From assembly GCF_001509795.1 (NCBI RefSeq), contig NZ_LLZN01000061.1:1-64000 (forward strand): DNA of 64,000 nucleotides, given 5' to 3'. The position numbers and the translations under genes were made by a program. Positions 37,087 to 46,783 of this stretch are shown in pieces. The notes beneath the pieces were generated by a model. It made no database searches and was not told the DNA's origin. It saw nothing but the letters and a program-made list of their open reading frames with translations. Origin of the DNA: Streptomyces sp. NRRL WC-3605 (GTDB lineage: Bacteria > Actinomycetota > Actinomycetes > Streptomycetales > Streptomycetaceae). Positions within the stretch are counted from its first letter, which is position 1. Every line of letters starts with the position of its first letter.

Positions 37087-38274
37087 ATGTCCTCGATCCG
37101 CGGCGCCGAGACGTTCCCGGCGCACACGCCGGCCGCCTCGCAGATCTTCACCACGGTCCTCTGCCACGGGCCCATCACCCGCCTGGAGGCGGCCCGGCGG
37201 GCCGGACTGTCCCCGGCCGCCGTCACCAAGGCGGTACGGCCGCTCATCGAGGCCGGCTACCTGGTCGAGGACACGGAGGAGACGGCCCGTCCCGCGCTCG
37301 GCCGGCCCGCCAACCCGGTGCGGGTGGACGGCGCCCGGGCCCTGTTCATCGGTGTCAAGGTGACCGGCGACGAGATCATCGCCGTCCTCACCGACCTGTG
37401 CTGCCGCATCCGCGCCGCCCGCCACGCCCCGCTGCCGGGACACGAACCCGAGGACGTCCTGGCCCGGATCGCCGACCTGGTGGCCGGCCTGTGCGCCGAG
37501 GCCGGGGCGTCGGGCACCCCCGTCCTCGGCCTCGGTGTCGCCGTCTCCGGTGACGTGGACCGCGCCGCGGGCGTCGTCCGCTACTCGCCGTTCCTGGAGT
37601 GGCGGGACGTGCCCCTCGCCGCCCTCGCGAACGCCGCCACCGGGCTGCCCGTCACCGTGGACAACGATGTCCGGGCGCTGACCGTCGCCGAGCAGTGGTT
37701 CGGCGCCGGCGTCGGGCTGTCCGACTTCGCCGTGGTCACCGTCGGCGCCGGCATCGGCTGCGGCCTCGTCGTGCACGGCCGGGTCGTCGCCGGAGCGCAC
37801 GGGGTCGCCGGGGAGATCGGCCATGTGACCGTCGACCCGGCCGGCCCGCCCTGCCACTGCGGCAACCGCGGCTGCGTGGAGGCCATCGCGGGCGACGCCG
37901 CCATCCTGCGCCGTATCCGCGAGACCGCCGGCACCGAGGTCGCCGATGTCGCCGGGGCCGTCGCCCTGGCCCACGCCGGCGATCCGGCGGCACGCGACGC
38001 CTACGCCCGGGCCGGCGAGGCCATCGGCCGCGGCATCGCCACCGTCGCCAACCTGCTCGGCCCCGAACGCGTGATCATCTCCGGCGAGGGCCTCGCCGCC
38101 TACGACCTGTTCGCCGAACAGATCCGCGACGCCTTCGCCGCGGCCGCGTTCGGCTCCGCCGCCCGGTGCGACGTCAGGACCCGCCCGCTGCCCTTCGAGG
38201 AGTGGGCACGCGGGGCCGCCGCCACCGCCATCCAGTCCTTCATCCGAGCCGACGACCAGTCCCCGAGCCGCTGA
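37087..38274 (+). CDS. ROK-family transcriptional regulator with zinc motif
   Basis: 395 residues. Winged-helix domain (about 18-70) with GPITRLEAARRAGLSPAAVT and KAVRPLIEAGYLVED; then a ROK domain with GLGVAVSGDVD, GVAGEIGHVTVDPAGPPCHC (zinc His and Cys) and NRGCVEAI, all intact. Such regulators sense sugars. It precedes the GH27/GH95/SGNH genes by 24 bp in the same direction and is the likely local repressor or activator. The ATG at 37087 is the best supported start. Confidence 0.88.
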   Translation: MSSIRGAETFPAHTPAASQIFTTVLCHGPITRLEAARRAGLSPAAVTKAVRPLIEAGYLVEDTEETARPALGRPANPVRVDGARALFIGVKVTGDEIIAVLTDLCCRIRAARHAPLPGHEPEDVLARIADLVAGLCAEAGASGTPVLGLGVAVSGDVDRAAGVVRYSPFLEWRDVPLAALANAATGLPVTVDNDVRALTVAEQWFGAGVGLSDFAVVTVGAGIGCGLVVHGRVVAGAHGVAGEIGHVTVDPAGPPCHCGNRGCVEAIAGDAAILRRIRETAGTEVADVAGAVALAHAGDPAARDAYARAGEAIGRGIATVANLLGPERVIISGEGLAAYDLFAEQIRDAFAAAAFGSAARCDVRTRPLPFEEWARGAAATAIQSFIRADDQSPSR

Positions 38275-38298
38275 ACCGACCCCCTGGAGGTACGACCC

Positions 38299-40122
38299 AT
38301 GCGGTCATCCTCGTACTCCGCCCTGCCCGCACGTGCCCTGAGAGCCCTCGTGGTGCTGGCGCTCACCGCGGGTGTCACCGCCGCCGTCCCCGCCGCCCGC
38401 GCCGAGACGGCCGCCGCACCCCCGGCCGCCCCCGCCGCCCCGGCCGCGCCCGCCGTCGCCGCCAAGCCCTACATGGGCTGGACCAGTTGGACCATGCAGT
38501 CGTCGAAGTACCCGGGCCTCAACCCCAAGGGCGACTACAGCTACCTCTCCGAGGCGAACGTCCTCAAGCAGACCGACGCCATGGCCGCCAAGCTGAAGAA
38601 GTACGGCTACGAGTACGTCAACATCGACGCCGGCTGGTGGATGGACTGGTCCTGGACGTCGCACTTCGACGAGTACGGCCGGCAGAAGGCCGACCCGGTC
38701 CGCTTCCCGAGCGGCATGAAGGCCGTCGCCGACCACATCCACGCCAAGGGCCTCAAGGCCGGCATCTACCTCCCGGTCGGCCTGGAGAAGGGCGCCTACG
38801 GCGACGGGAAGAACCCGATCTGGAACGCCGGGGGCTGTACGACCGCGGACATCGTGTACGACGACCTGCGCACCACCAACGGCTGGGACAGCGCCTACAA
38901 GATCGACTTCTCGGACCCCTGCGCGCAGAAGTACATCGACTCCCAGGCGCGGATGTTCGCCGACTGGGGCTACGACTTCCTCAAGCTCGACGGCGTCGGC
39001 CCCGGCTCCTTCAAGAGCGGAGACAACTACGACAACGTCCCCGACGTCGCCGCCTGGCACCAGGCCATCGAGGCGACCGGCCGCCCCATCCACCTGGAGC
39101 TGTCCTGGTCCCTGGACTACGGGCACATAGCCGACTGGAAGAAGTACTCCAACGGCTGGCGCATCGACACGGACGTCGAGTGCTACTGCAACACCCTGGT
39201 CTCCTGGGAGAACTCGGTCGACGACCGCTGGGACGACGCCCCCGCCTGGACCGCCCACGCCGGACCCGGCGGCTGGAACGACCTCGACTCCCTCAACGTC
39301 GGCAACGGCGAGATGGACGGCCTCACCAAGGCCGAGCGCCAGAGCTACGCCACGCTGTGGGCCATCGCCAAGTCCCCCCTGTTCACCGGCGACGACCTGA
39401 CCCGGCTCGACTCCTACGGGCTGAAGCTGCTCACCGACCGCGAGGTCATCGCCATCAACCAGAGCGACGCCCCGCCCGCCGAGCCCGTCACCGCCTCCGA
39501 CGCGCAGCAGGTGTGGGCGGCGAAGAACCCCGACGGCACCTACACCGTCGCCCTGTTCAACCTCGCCGACGCGCCCGCCGCCGTCACCGCCGACTGGGCC
39601 GCCCTCGGCTTCAAGGGCCGCGCCTCGGTGCGCGACGTGTGGAACAAGGAGAACCTCGGGAACCGCACCGGCGGGATCACCGAGGCGCTGCCCGCGCACG
39701 GCTCCCGCCTGTTCACCGTCACCCCGCGCGGCACCCGGCTCGCCTGGACCGCCCACGAGGCCGAGGCGGGCACCCTCGCCGGCAACGCCGTCGTGGCCGG
39801 CTGCTCCGCCTGCTCCGACGGCCACAAGGTCGGCAACCTCTACTCCGGCGGCAAGGTCACCGTCGAGGACGTGGTCGTCCCCAGCAGCGGCACCTACCAG
39901 GTCGAGGTCGCCTACGTCAGCGGCGACCCGAGGTCCGTCCTCGTCTCCGCGAACGGGGGCGGCGGCACCTCCCACCGGTTCGCCTCCACCGGCGACTGGG
40001 GGACCGTCGGCAGCGTGTACGTGCCGGTGAAGCTGAAGGCCGGCACCAACACGATCACGTTCGACAGCGGGACCGGCTACGCGCCGGACATCGACCGGAT
40101 CGACGTACCGACCTCCCTCTGA
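38299..40122 (+). CDS. Secreted GH27 alpha-galactosidase with CBM35-like module
   Basis: 607 residues. Signal peptide about 1-35, an Ala/Pro linker, then the GH27 (beta/alpha)8 barrel: MGWTSWTMQSSKYPG opens the fold, the nucleophile Asp is in FLKLDGVG and the acid/base Asp in WRIDTDVE. A beta-sandwich domain follows and a C-terminal CBM35-like module (about 480-607: HEAEAGTLAGNAVVAGC, YQVEVAYVSGD). It should release galactose from polysaccharides outside the cell. A good GGAGG precedes the ATG. A perfect hairpin terminator follows. Confidence 0.88.
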   Translation: MRSSSYSALPARALRALVVLALTAGVTAAVPAARAETAAAPPAAPAAPAAPAVAAKPYMGWTSWTMQSSKYPGLNPKGDYSYLSEANVLKQTDAMAAKLKKYGYEYVNIDAGWWMDWSWTSHFDEYGRQKADPVRFPSGMKAVADHIHAKGLKAGIYLPVGLEKGAYGDGKNPIWNAGGCTTADIVYDDLRTTNGWDSAYKIDFSDPCAQKYIDSQARMFADWGYDFLKLDGVGPGSFKSGDNYDNVPDVAAWHQAIEATGRPIHLELSWSLDYGHIADWKKYSNGWRIDTDVECYCNTLVSWENSVDDRWDDAPAWTAHAGPGGWNDLDSLNVGNGEMDGLTKAERQSYATLWAIAKSPLFTGDDLTRLDSYGLKLLTDREVIAINQSDAPPAEPVTASDAQQVWAAKNPDGTYTVALFNLADAPAAVTADWAALGFKGRASVRDVWNKENLGNRTGGITEALPAHGSRLFTVTPRGTRLAWTAHEAEAGTLAGNAVVAGCSACSDGHKVGNLYSGGKVTVEDVVVPSSGTYQVEVAYVSGDPRSVLVSANGGGGTSHRFASTGDWGTVGSVYVPVKLKAGTNTITFDSGTGYAPDIDRIDVPTSL

Positions 40123-40129
40123 CCCCCCG

Positions 40130-40158
40130 CCGGGGCCCGGCCGTGCGCCGGGCCCCGG
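40130..40158 (+). terminator. Hairpin between GH27 and GH95 genes
   Basis: CCGGGGCCCGG (40130-40140) pairs with CCGGGCCCCGG (40148-40158), an 11-bp perfect stem with a 7-nt loop, 7 bases after the GH27 stop. It may reduce read-through into the GH95 gene. Confidence 0.7.
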
Positions 40159-40181
40159 CCCGGACGTACCCCGGAGCCCCC

Positions 40182-42569
40182 ATGAACCCCAGCCCGCACG
40201 ACCCGAGCAGGCGCGGCGTCCTCTCCCTGGCCACCACCGCGGGCCTCACCGCCGCCCTCGGCGCCCTGCCCGCCTTCACCGCCTCCGCCGCCCCCGCGGA
40301 CCGGCCCGACCGCACCACCGAGAGTCCCCTCCCCGCCGGCGCGGCCCGCGAACAGCTGTGGTGGCGGGCCCCCGGCGACGAGGGCTCCCTGATCGAACAG
40401 GGGCTGCCCGTCGGCAACGGCCGGATCGGCGCCCTCGCGAGCAACGACCCCGGCCACGAACTGCTGCTGATCACCGACGCCACGATGTGGACCGGCGGCC
40501 TCAACGACACCCTCGACCAGGACGGGCAGTTCCCCTACGGACGCGCCGACTTCGGCTCCTTCACCCTGCTCGCCCGGCTCACCGTCGACCTCCCCGACCA
40601 CGACCTCGGCTCCGTCCACGACTACCGCCGCACCCTCGACCTCGCGCAGGGCGTGGCCGGCTGCTCCTACGTCCGCTCCGGCGTCACCTACCGGCGCGAG
40701 ATGTACGCCAGCCACCCCGACGACGTGATCGTCCTGCACTTCACGCAGAGCGGGGGCGGCCGCCACACCGGCAGCATCACCCTCACCGGCACCCACGGCG
40801 AGAAGCCGGACTCCGCCGAGTCGTTCGGGGCCGCCCTGCCCAACGGGCTGCGCTACGGCGCCGCCGTCCAGGCCCGCGCCACCGGCGGCAAGGTCACCGT
40901 CCAGGGCACCCGTATCGACTTCGCCGGCTGCCAGGAGCTCACCGTCGTCGTCTGCGCGGGCACGAACTACGCCCCCGACGCCGGGGCCGGCTTCCGCGAC
41001 GCCTCCCTCGACCCCGAGCGTCTCGCCCGCACCAAGGCCCGTGCCGCCGCGGCCGTACCGGCCGACGCCCTGCGCCGCACCCACGTCGCCGACTACCGCG
41101 CCCTGTACGGCCGGTTCGGCCTCTCCCTCGGCACCTCCACGGCAGGGCAGCGCGCCCTCGACACGTGGGAGCGGCTGCACGCCCGCGCCCGCGACGACGA
41201 ACCCGACCCCGAACTGGAGGCCGCCTACCTCCAGTTCGGCCGCTACCTCATGATCAGCGGCTCGCGCGACAGCCTGCCCCTCGGCCTGCAGGGGCTGTGG
41301 CTGGACGGCAACGACCCGGACTGGATGGGCGACTACCACACCGACATCAACATCCAGATGAACTACTGGATGGCCGACCGTACCGGCCTGTCGGCCTGCT
41401 TCGACGCCCTCGCCGACTACTGCCTCGCCCAGCTGCCCGCCTGGACCGACGTCACCCGGCGGCGGTTCGGCGACCCGCGCAACCGCTTCCGCAACACCAG
41501 CGGGAGGACCGCCGGCTGGGCCGTCGCCTTCTCCACCAACCCCTACGGCGGCAGCGGCTGGTGGTGGCACCCGGCCGGCAACGCCTGGCTGTGCACCACC
41601 CTGTGGGAGCACTACGAGTACACCGGCTCCCGGGAGTACCTGAAGAAGATCTACCCGCTGCTCAAGGGCGCCTGTGAGTTCTGGGAGGCCCGGCTGCTCC
41701 CCGTGACCCTCCCGGGCACCTCGAAGGAGGTGCTGGTCGACGACCACGACTGGTCCCCGGAGCACGGCCCGCAGGACGCCCGGGGCATCACCTACGCCCA
41801 GGAGGTCGTGTGGACGCTGTTCGGCCACTACTGCACGGCGGCCGCCGCGCTCGGCCGGGACACCCGGTACGCGGACACCGTCGCCGCCCTGCGCCGCAAG
41901 CTGTACCTGCCGGAGGTCAGCCCCACCACCGGATGGCTCCAGGAGTGGATGTCCCCCGACAACCTCGGTGAGACCGAGCACCGCCATCTCTCCCCGCTGA
42001 TCAACCTGTTCCCCGGTGACCGCATCCGCCCCGACGGCTCCACCCCGAAGGACGTGGTCGCCGGCGCCACCGCCCTGCTCACCGCGCGCGGCATGGAGAA
42101 CTTCGGCTGGGCCAACGCCTGGCGCGGCGCCTGCTGGGCGCGCCTGAAGAACGCCGAGAACGCCTACCGGCTGATCGCGAACAACCTGCGCCCCTCGACG
42201 GACGGCCGCAACGGCACCGCGTCCAACCTCTTCGACATCTACGAGGCGGAACGCGGCCGGGGCATCTTCCAGATCGACGCCAACTTCGGCACGCCCGCCG
42301 CGATGGTGGAGATGCTGCTGTACTCCCGGCCCGGGCACATCGAACTCCTGCCCGCGCTCCCGGACGCCTGGGCCGCCGCCGGCCACCTCGAGGGCGTCCC
42401 CGCGCGCGGCGGCTTCGAGGTCGACCTGCGCTGGCGGGACGGGCGACCGACCCACGTCACCGTCCGCAGTGTCGGCGGGCGCACCACCACCGTCGCCCAC
42501 GGCTCCACGACCCGGCAGATCACCCTGCGGCCCGGCGCGTCCGTCACGCTGAAGGGCTTCGGCCGGTGA
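40182..42569 (+). CDS. GH95 alpha-L-fucosidase-type enzyme, Tat signal
   Basis: 795 residues. Tat-like signal (SRRGVLSLATTAGLTAAL) with cleavage near SAA-A about residue 35. GH95 architecture: N-terminal beta domain (LWWRAPGDEGSLIEQGLPVG, MWTGGLND), alpha/alpha barrel with TDINIQMNYWMAD (the two Asn that activate water), SPEHG (acid Glu) and IDANFGTPAAM (base Asp), then a C-terminal beta domain. GH95 removes alpha-1,2-linked L-fucose or L-galactose by inversion. A GGAG lies 6 nt before ATG 40182. Its stop overlaps the SGNH gene start by 4 nt. Confidence 0.88.
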   Translation: MNPSPHDPSRRGVLSLATTAGLTAALGALPAFTASAAPADRPDRTTESPLPAGAAREQLWWRAPGDEGSLIEQGLPVGNGRIGALASNDPGHELLLITDATMWTGGLNDTLDQDGQFPYGRADFGSFTLLARLTVDLPDHDLGSVHDYRRTLDLAQGVAGCSYVRSGVTYRREMYASHPDDVIVLHFTQSGGGRHTGSITLTGTHGEKPDSAESFGAALPNGLRYGAAVQARATGGKVTVQGTRIDFAGCQELTVVVCAGTNYAPDAGAGFRDASLDPERLARTKARAAAAVPADALRRTHVADYRALYGRFGLSLGTSTAGQRALDTWERLHARARDDEPDPELEAAYLQFGRYLMISGSRDSLPLGLQGLWLDGNDPDWMGDYHTDINIQMNYWMADRTGLSACFDALADYCLAQLPAWTDVTRRRFGDPRNRFRNTSGRTAGWAVAFSTNPYGGSGWWWHPAGNAWLCTTLWEHYEYTGSREYLKKIYPLLKGACEFWEARLLPVTLPGTSKEVLVDDHDWSPEHGPQDARGITYAQEVVWTLFGHYCTAAAALGRDTRYADTVAALRRKLYLPEVSPTTGWLQEWMSPDNLGETEHRHLSPLINLFPGDRIRPDGSTPKDVVAGATALLTARGMENFGWANAWRGACWARLKNAENAYRLIANNLRPSTDGRNGTASNLFDIYEAERGRGIFQIDANFGTPAAMVEMLLYSRPGHIELLPALPDAWAAAGHLEGVPARGGFEVDLRWRDGRPTHVTVRSVGGRTTTVAHGSTTRQITLRPGASVTLKGFGR

Positions 42570-43759
42570 GGGCCGCGGTTCCGGCGGCGGCCGCCGCCCT
42601 GCTGACGGTGCTCGTCTGCGCGGCCCCGCCCGCCGGAGCGAGCACCGCCCCGCACGACGTCGTCACCTGGGCGGCGAGCGCCGACGCCCTCGGCACCGGG
42701 GTGGCGGGCCGCGGCCACCGGCTCGTCGTGCACACCAGCGTCGGCGGCACCGGCGTCCGCGTCCGCCTGTCCAACGCCTTCGGGGACCGGCCGATCACCT
42801 TCGACAGCGTCTGGGCGGGCATCCGGGAGCAGGGCGCCGAACTGCGCCGGGGCAGCAACCGGCGGCTCACGTTCGGCGGTGAACCGTCCGTCGCCGTGCC
42901 CGCCGGCGCCACCGTGTGGAGCGACCCGCTGCCCGGCTCGCTGCCCGCCGCCACCGATCTGGTCGTCAGCCTGCACAGCCCGGACGCCGCAGGACCCGCC
43001 ACCGGCCACGGCATGGCGATGCAGACCTCGTACGCCGCCGACGGCGACCACACCGCCGAGGAGAAGGGCGCCGCATGGACGACGTCCACCGGCTCCTGGC
43101 TCTACCTCGACGCCGTCTCCGTACGCCCCCGGTCCGGCACCGGCGCGGTCGCGGCGCTCGGCGACTCCATCACCGACGGCTGGCAGTCCAGCTCCGACCT
43201 GAACCGCCGCTGGCCCGACTACCTGGCCCGCCGGCTGCACCGCACGGACACGCCCGTCCAGGGCGTCGCCGACGAGGGCATCTCCGGCAACAAGGTCCTC
43301 GCCGACGGCGCCGGGCAGAGCGCGCTGAACCGCCTGGACCGGGACGTCCTGTCCCTGCCGGGCGTGCGGACCGTGTTCCTCTTCGAGGGCGTCAACGACA
43401 TCAAGGCCCACACGGGCGTCACCGCCGAGGACATGATCGAGGGCTACCGCATGATCGTCGCCCGGGCGCACGCGGCCGGGAAGTGCGTCGTCGGCGCGAC
43501 CGTCGGCCCCTTCAAGGGCTGGGGCGAATGGGATCCGGCCGCCGAGGCCGTCCGCCAGGAGGTCAACGCGTTCGTGCGCGACGGCGGGGAGTTCGACGCC
43601 GTCACCGACTTCGACCGCGTCCTGCGCAGTCCCTACGACCCCGCGCGGATGCTGCCCGCCCTCGACGGCGGCGACCACCTCCACCCCAACGACAAGGGCA
43701 TGCAGGCCATGGCCGACGCCGTCGACCCGACGGCGCTCGACTGCGACCGCGCGCCCTGA
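42566..43759 (+). CDS. Secreted SGNH-family esterase (XynE-type)
   Basis: 397 residues. Signal peptide about 1-25 (PPAGA-S), an N-terminal beta-sandwich domain (about 28-185; VVTWAASADALGTGV, RVRLSNAFGDRPI), then an SGNH domain with GDSITDG (Ser), GISGNK (Gly), EGVNDI (Asn) and GGDHLHPND (Asp, His). This two-domain build is that of XynE-like acetyl or glycan esterases. GTG start and upstream TGA overlap (GTGA), so it is co-translated with the GH95 gene and may deacylate the same glycan. Confidence 0.85.
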   Translation: MRAAVPAAAAALLTVLVCAAPPAGASTAPHDVVTWAASADALGTGVAGRGHRLVVHTSVGGTGVRVRLSNAFGDRPITFDSVWAGIREQGAELRRGSNRRLTFGGEPSVAVPAGATVWSDPLPGSLPAATDLVVSLHSPDAAGPATGHGMAMQTSYAADGDHTAEEKGAAWTTSTGSWLYLDAVSVRPRSGTGAVAALGDSITDGWQSSSDLNRRWPDYLARRLHRTDTPVQGVADEGISGNKVLADGAGQSALNRLDRDVLSLPGVRTVFLFEGVNDIKAHTGVTAEDMIEGYRMIVARAHAAGKCVVGATVGPFKGWGEWDPAAEAVRQEVNAFVRDGGEFDAVTDFDRVLRSPYDPARMLPALDGGDHLHPNDKGMQAMADAVDPTALDCDRAP

Positions 43760-43766
43760 CCGGGAA

Positions 43767-43785
43767 GGCCGGCCCACGGCCGGCC
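43767..43785. terminator. Short hairpin between convergent SGNH and LuxR genes
   Basis: GGCCGG (43767-43772) pairs with CCGGCC (43780-43785) around a 7-nt loop; the sequence GGCCGGCCCAC is also directly repeated. It is the only candidate terminator in the 31-bp gap between the convergent stops. Confidence 0.45.
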
Positions 43786-43790
43786 CACGG

Positions 43791-46730
43791 TCAGCCAACG
43801 GCCTCCTCACGGCCGATCAGCCCTTCCCGGTAGGCGATCGCCACCGCCTCCGTACGGCTCGCCGCGCCCAGCTTGCCGAGGATGTTGGAGACGTGGACGC
43901 TCGCCGTCTTGCCGGTGATGTACAGCTCCTCGCCGATCTGCCGGTTGCTCCGGCCGGCGGCGAGGAGCCGTAGCACGTCCTGCTCCCGGGCCGTCAGCGG
44001 CGACGAGCCCGGCGCGCGCTGCTCGGCGAGACGGCCCCGGCGGATCAGGGCGTCCACCCGCTCCAGCAGCGGGGCCGCCCCGAGCCGCGCCGCCGTCCGG
44101 CGGGCCGCCGCGGCCTCGGCGGCGGCGGCCTCCCGCTCGTCCGCCACCAGCAGTGCCTCCGCGTACCGCAGCCGGCACCGCGCCCGCTCGTACCCGTCGC
44201 CGGACGCGAAGGCCTCGACCGCCGCCGCCCACGCCCCCGCGTCGGGCCCGGACACCGCCCGCGTCCACTCCGCCTCCGCGCGGGCCAGCCACGCCCTGCC
44301 CTCCGGGCCCTGCGAGGTGCCGTCGGCGCCGCGCCCGGCCGTCGTCCGCGCCAGCTCCACGAGTTCGGCCGCCGTGTCCGTCCAGCGGCGCAGCTCCTCC
44401 GCGTCACCGGCCGCGCGCAGCGCGGCGGCCCGGTCGGCGACGGCCGCGAGGGCGAGCGCGGCCAGCCGGACCGTGGCGTCGGGCAGGGTCCCCGCGTCGT
44501 CGGTCAGCGCGGCCACCCCCGAGCGCATCCCCTCCACCGCCGCCTCCGGGTCGCCGCGCAGCGCCGCCTCGTCGGTGAGCACGATGCTCGCCACCAGCCG
44601 GCCCATCCAGTCGAACGGCCCCTCCGCGAGCGGACGGGTCCGCGCCACGATGTCCGCGTCGCCGCGCGCGAGACCGACGTACAGGGCCGGGCCCGCGGCG
44701 AACGCGCCCGCCGCCGGCAACACGGTGGCGTCCTCGGCCGCGCACGCCACGCACTCGTCCCAGCGGCCCAGCGTGTACAGCACCAGCAGATGCAGATACC
44801 GCATCTCCAGCGGGTACGGCGACGACGACAACCCGGCGCGCCGGGCCCGCTCCAGGCCCTCCCGCAGCCAGGACACGCTTTCCTCCAGCTCACCGGACTC
44901 GAAGCAGCCGATGGCCAGGTTGAACAGCGCCCGCAGTTCCACCGGCGCGTTCCCCACGCCCCGCGCCACCTCGCGGGCCTCCCGCAACCGGGCGCGCCCC
45001 TCGGGCGTGCCGCGCCCGCCGCTCTCCAGCACGGCCAGCGAGATCAGCAGGTCCGCGCGGGCGTCCGGCACCTGGAGCCGCTCGGCCACGGCCAGGGCCT
45101 CGTGCGCCACGCGCAACGCCGTCTCGTTCTCCCCGACCTGACGGGCCGCCAGGACATGGGTGGCCGCCGCCCACACCCACGTCCGCGACGGCGGGTCGGC
45201 CGGGATCAGGGCCAGCGCCTCGCTGCTGTAGGAGAAGGCCGCCGTCAGACTGTCGACGCCGAGCAGGTTGCCGGCGAGCGTGTACCGGACCCGGGCGGCG
45301 AGTTCGTGGTCGGAGTCCCGCACGCCCGCGAGCGCCGAGCGGGTCAGCGCGACGGCCCGGTGCGCCGCCCCGGCGTGCGCGGCCGCCGCCGACGCGCGCA
45401 GCGTCAGCGTCACCCGGTCCACGCCCTCGCCCGAGGGCCGCGCCGACGGCTCCACCGACGCCCACAGATCCAGAGCGGTCTCCAGATGCCGCAGCTCCTC
45501 GGCGGGCGCCCCCACCTGGTGCGCGTGCTCGGCGGCCTCCAGTGAGGCGGCCAGCGCCTCGGCCAGGTCGTGGCTCTCCCGGGAGTGGTGGGCGCGCTCG
45601 GCGGCCGTCTCCGGGGAACGGCCACGCGCCGCGAGGAGCCGGGCGAACGCGCCGTGCAGCCGGGCCCGTTCGCCGGGGAGCAGATCCGCGTACACCGCCT
45701 CGCGGGCGAGCGCGTGCCGGAACGCGTACGTGTCGCCGTCGCCGGGCAGCAGCAGCTGGCGTCCGACGGCCTCGCGGAGCGCCGCCTCCAGCTCGTCCTC
45801 GGGCAGCCCCACGGCCCCGCGCAGCAGATCGTGCCCGACGCGGCGCCCGGCGACGGCCGCCGTGCGCAGCACCTGCTGCGCGGTGTCGGACAGCTGCTCG
45901 AACCGGATCAGCAGCACGTCGGCCAGCCCGCTCGGCACCCCGTCGCCCCCGGTGTCGGTGGCGGCGACCAGCTCCTCCGCGTAGAAGGCGTTGCCCTCGG
46001 CCCGCTCCACGATCCGCCGCACGGTGCTGTCCGGCAGCGGCCGGTCCTGCACATGACGGACCAGCTCGGTCACCTCGGCGTCGGCCAGCGGCCGCAGTTC
46101 GAGCCGCTCCACGACCGGCAGCCGTACGAGTTCGGCCAGCAGCGGGCGCAGCGGATGACGGCGGTGCAGGTCGTCGGCCCGGTACGACGCCAGCACGGCG
46201 AGCCGGTGCCCGGGCGCGCCGCCCGCGGCCCGCTGGAGCGTGCCCCGGCTCAGCAGGAACCGCAGCAGGTCCCTCGACGACTGGTCCGCCCAGTGCAGGT
46301 CCTCCACGACCAGCAGCACCGGCGCCCGGTCCGCCAGGTCGGTGAGAAGTCCCGCGAAGCCCTCGAACAGCCGCAGCCGGTCCCGTACGGCGTCGGAGTC
46401 GCCGCCGACCAGCCGGCCCACCACGGGATGGGCGGCGAGCAGGTCCGTGAACCGCTCGTCGGCGGCGAGCGTGCCCACCACCTCCGTGAACGGCAGATAC
46501 GGCAGCCCGACGTCACTGAGGTCGACGCAGTGCCCGGTGAGCACCGTCATCCCCGCCCCGGCGGCCAGCCCCGCGGCCTCGCCCAGCACCCGGCTCTTGC
46601 CGACCCCGGCGTCACCGGCGACCAGCACCGCGCGGGCGTCCCCGGCGCGGGCGCGTTCCAGGACCCCGGAGAGCCGGGCGAGTTCGGGGCTCCGGCCGAT
46701 CAACGGCGTACTGAAGGAGGGCTGCGACAC
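43791..46730 (-). CDS. Large LuxR-family ATPase regulator (LAL type)
   Basis: 979 residues. N-terminal AAA-like ATPase: Walker A GDAGVGKS (about residue 40), Walker B LLVVEDLHWAD (about 145), sensor motifs through residue 320. A long helical middle region (about 350-880) with TPR-like repeats follows. The C-terminal LuxR helix-turn-helix (about 915-975) reads LTAREQDVLRLLAAGRSNRQ, then IGEELYITGKTASVHVSNIL. Such LAL regulators activate secondary metabolite or catabolic genes with a bound inducer. GTG 46730 is preferred over 46736 because AGGA lies 7 nt upstream. It lies 24 bp beyond the UBP-finger gene's stop. Confidence 0.87.
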   Translation of the reverse strand: MSQPSFSTPLIGRSPELARLSGVLERARAGDARAVLVAGDAGVGKSRVLGEAAGLAAGAGMTVLTGHCVDLSDVGLPYLPFTEVVGTLAADERFTDLLAAHPVVGRLVGGDSDAVRDRLRLFEGFAGLLTDLADRAPVLLVVEDLHWADQSSRDLLRFLLSRGTLQRAAGGAPGHRLAVLASYRADDLHRRHPLRPLLAELVRLPVVERLELRPLADAEVTELVRHVQDRPLPDSTVRRIVERAEGNAFYAEELVAATDTGGDGVPSGLADVLLIRFEQLSDTAQQVLRTAAVAGRRVGHDLLRGAVGLPEDELEAALREAVGRQLLLPGDGDTYAFRHALAREAVYADLLPGERARLHGAFARLLAARGRSPETAAERAHHSRESHDLAEALAASLEAAEHAHQVGAPAEELRHLETALDLWASVEPSARPSGEGVDRVTLTLRASAAAAHAGAAHRAVALTRSALAGVRDSDHELAARVRYTLAGNLLGVDSLTAAFSYSSEALALIPADPPSRTWVWAAATHVLAARQVGENETALRVAHEALAVAERLQVPDARADLLISLAVLESGGRGTPEGRARLREAREVARGVGNAPVELRALFNLAIGCFESGELEESVSWLREGLERARRAGLSSSPYPLEMRYLHLLVLYTLGRWDECVACAAEDATVLPAAGAFAAGPALYVGLARGDADIVARTRPLAEGPFDWMGRLVASIVLTDEAALRGDPEAAVEGMRSGVAALTDDAGTLPDATVRLAALALAAVADRAAALRAAGDAEELRRWTDTAAELVELARTTAGRGADGTSQGPEGRAWLARAEAEWTRAVSGPDAGAWAAAVEAFASGDGYERARCRLRYAEALLVADEREAAAAEAAAARRTAARLGAAPLLERVDALIRRGRLAEQRAPGSSPLTAREQDVLRLLAAGRSNRQIGEELYITGKTASVHVSNILGKLGAASRTEAVAIAYREGLIGREEAVG

Positions 46731-46783
46731 GCACACATCCTGCCACTCGCCCCGGCCGGGCCCCGCTCCCTTTTCGCGGGGGC

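Noticed and set aside
37599..40181. Very long + strand frame running through the ROK and GH27 genes into GH95
   Set aside because: Only the part from the ATG at 40182 has a signal peptide and GH95 motifs; the upstream part is an out-of-frame shadow of the ROK and GH27 genes.
38305..42500. Long minus-strand frames opposite GH27 and GH95
   Set aside because: Composition is Val/Gly/Asp/Ala-rich without domain motifs, the expected antisense of Asp/Ala/Gly-rich coding sequence.
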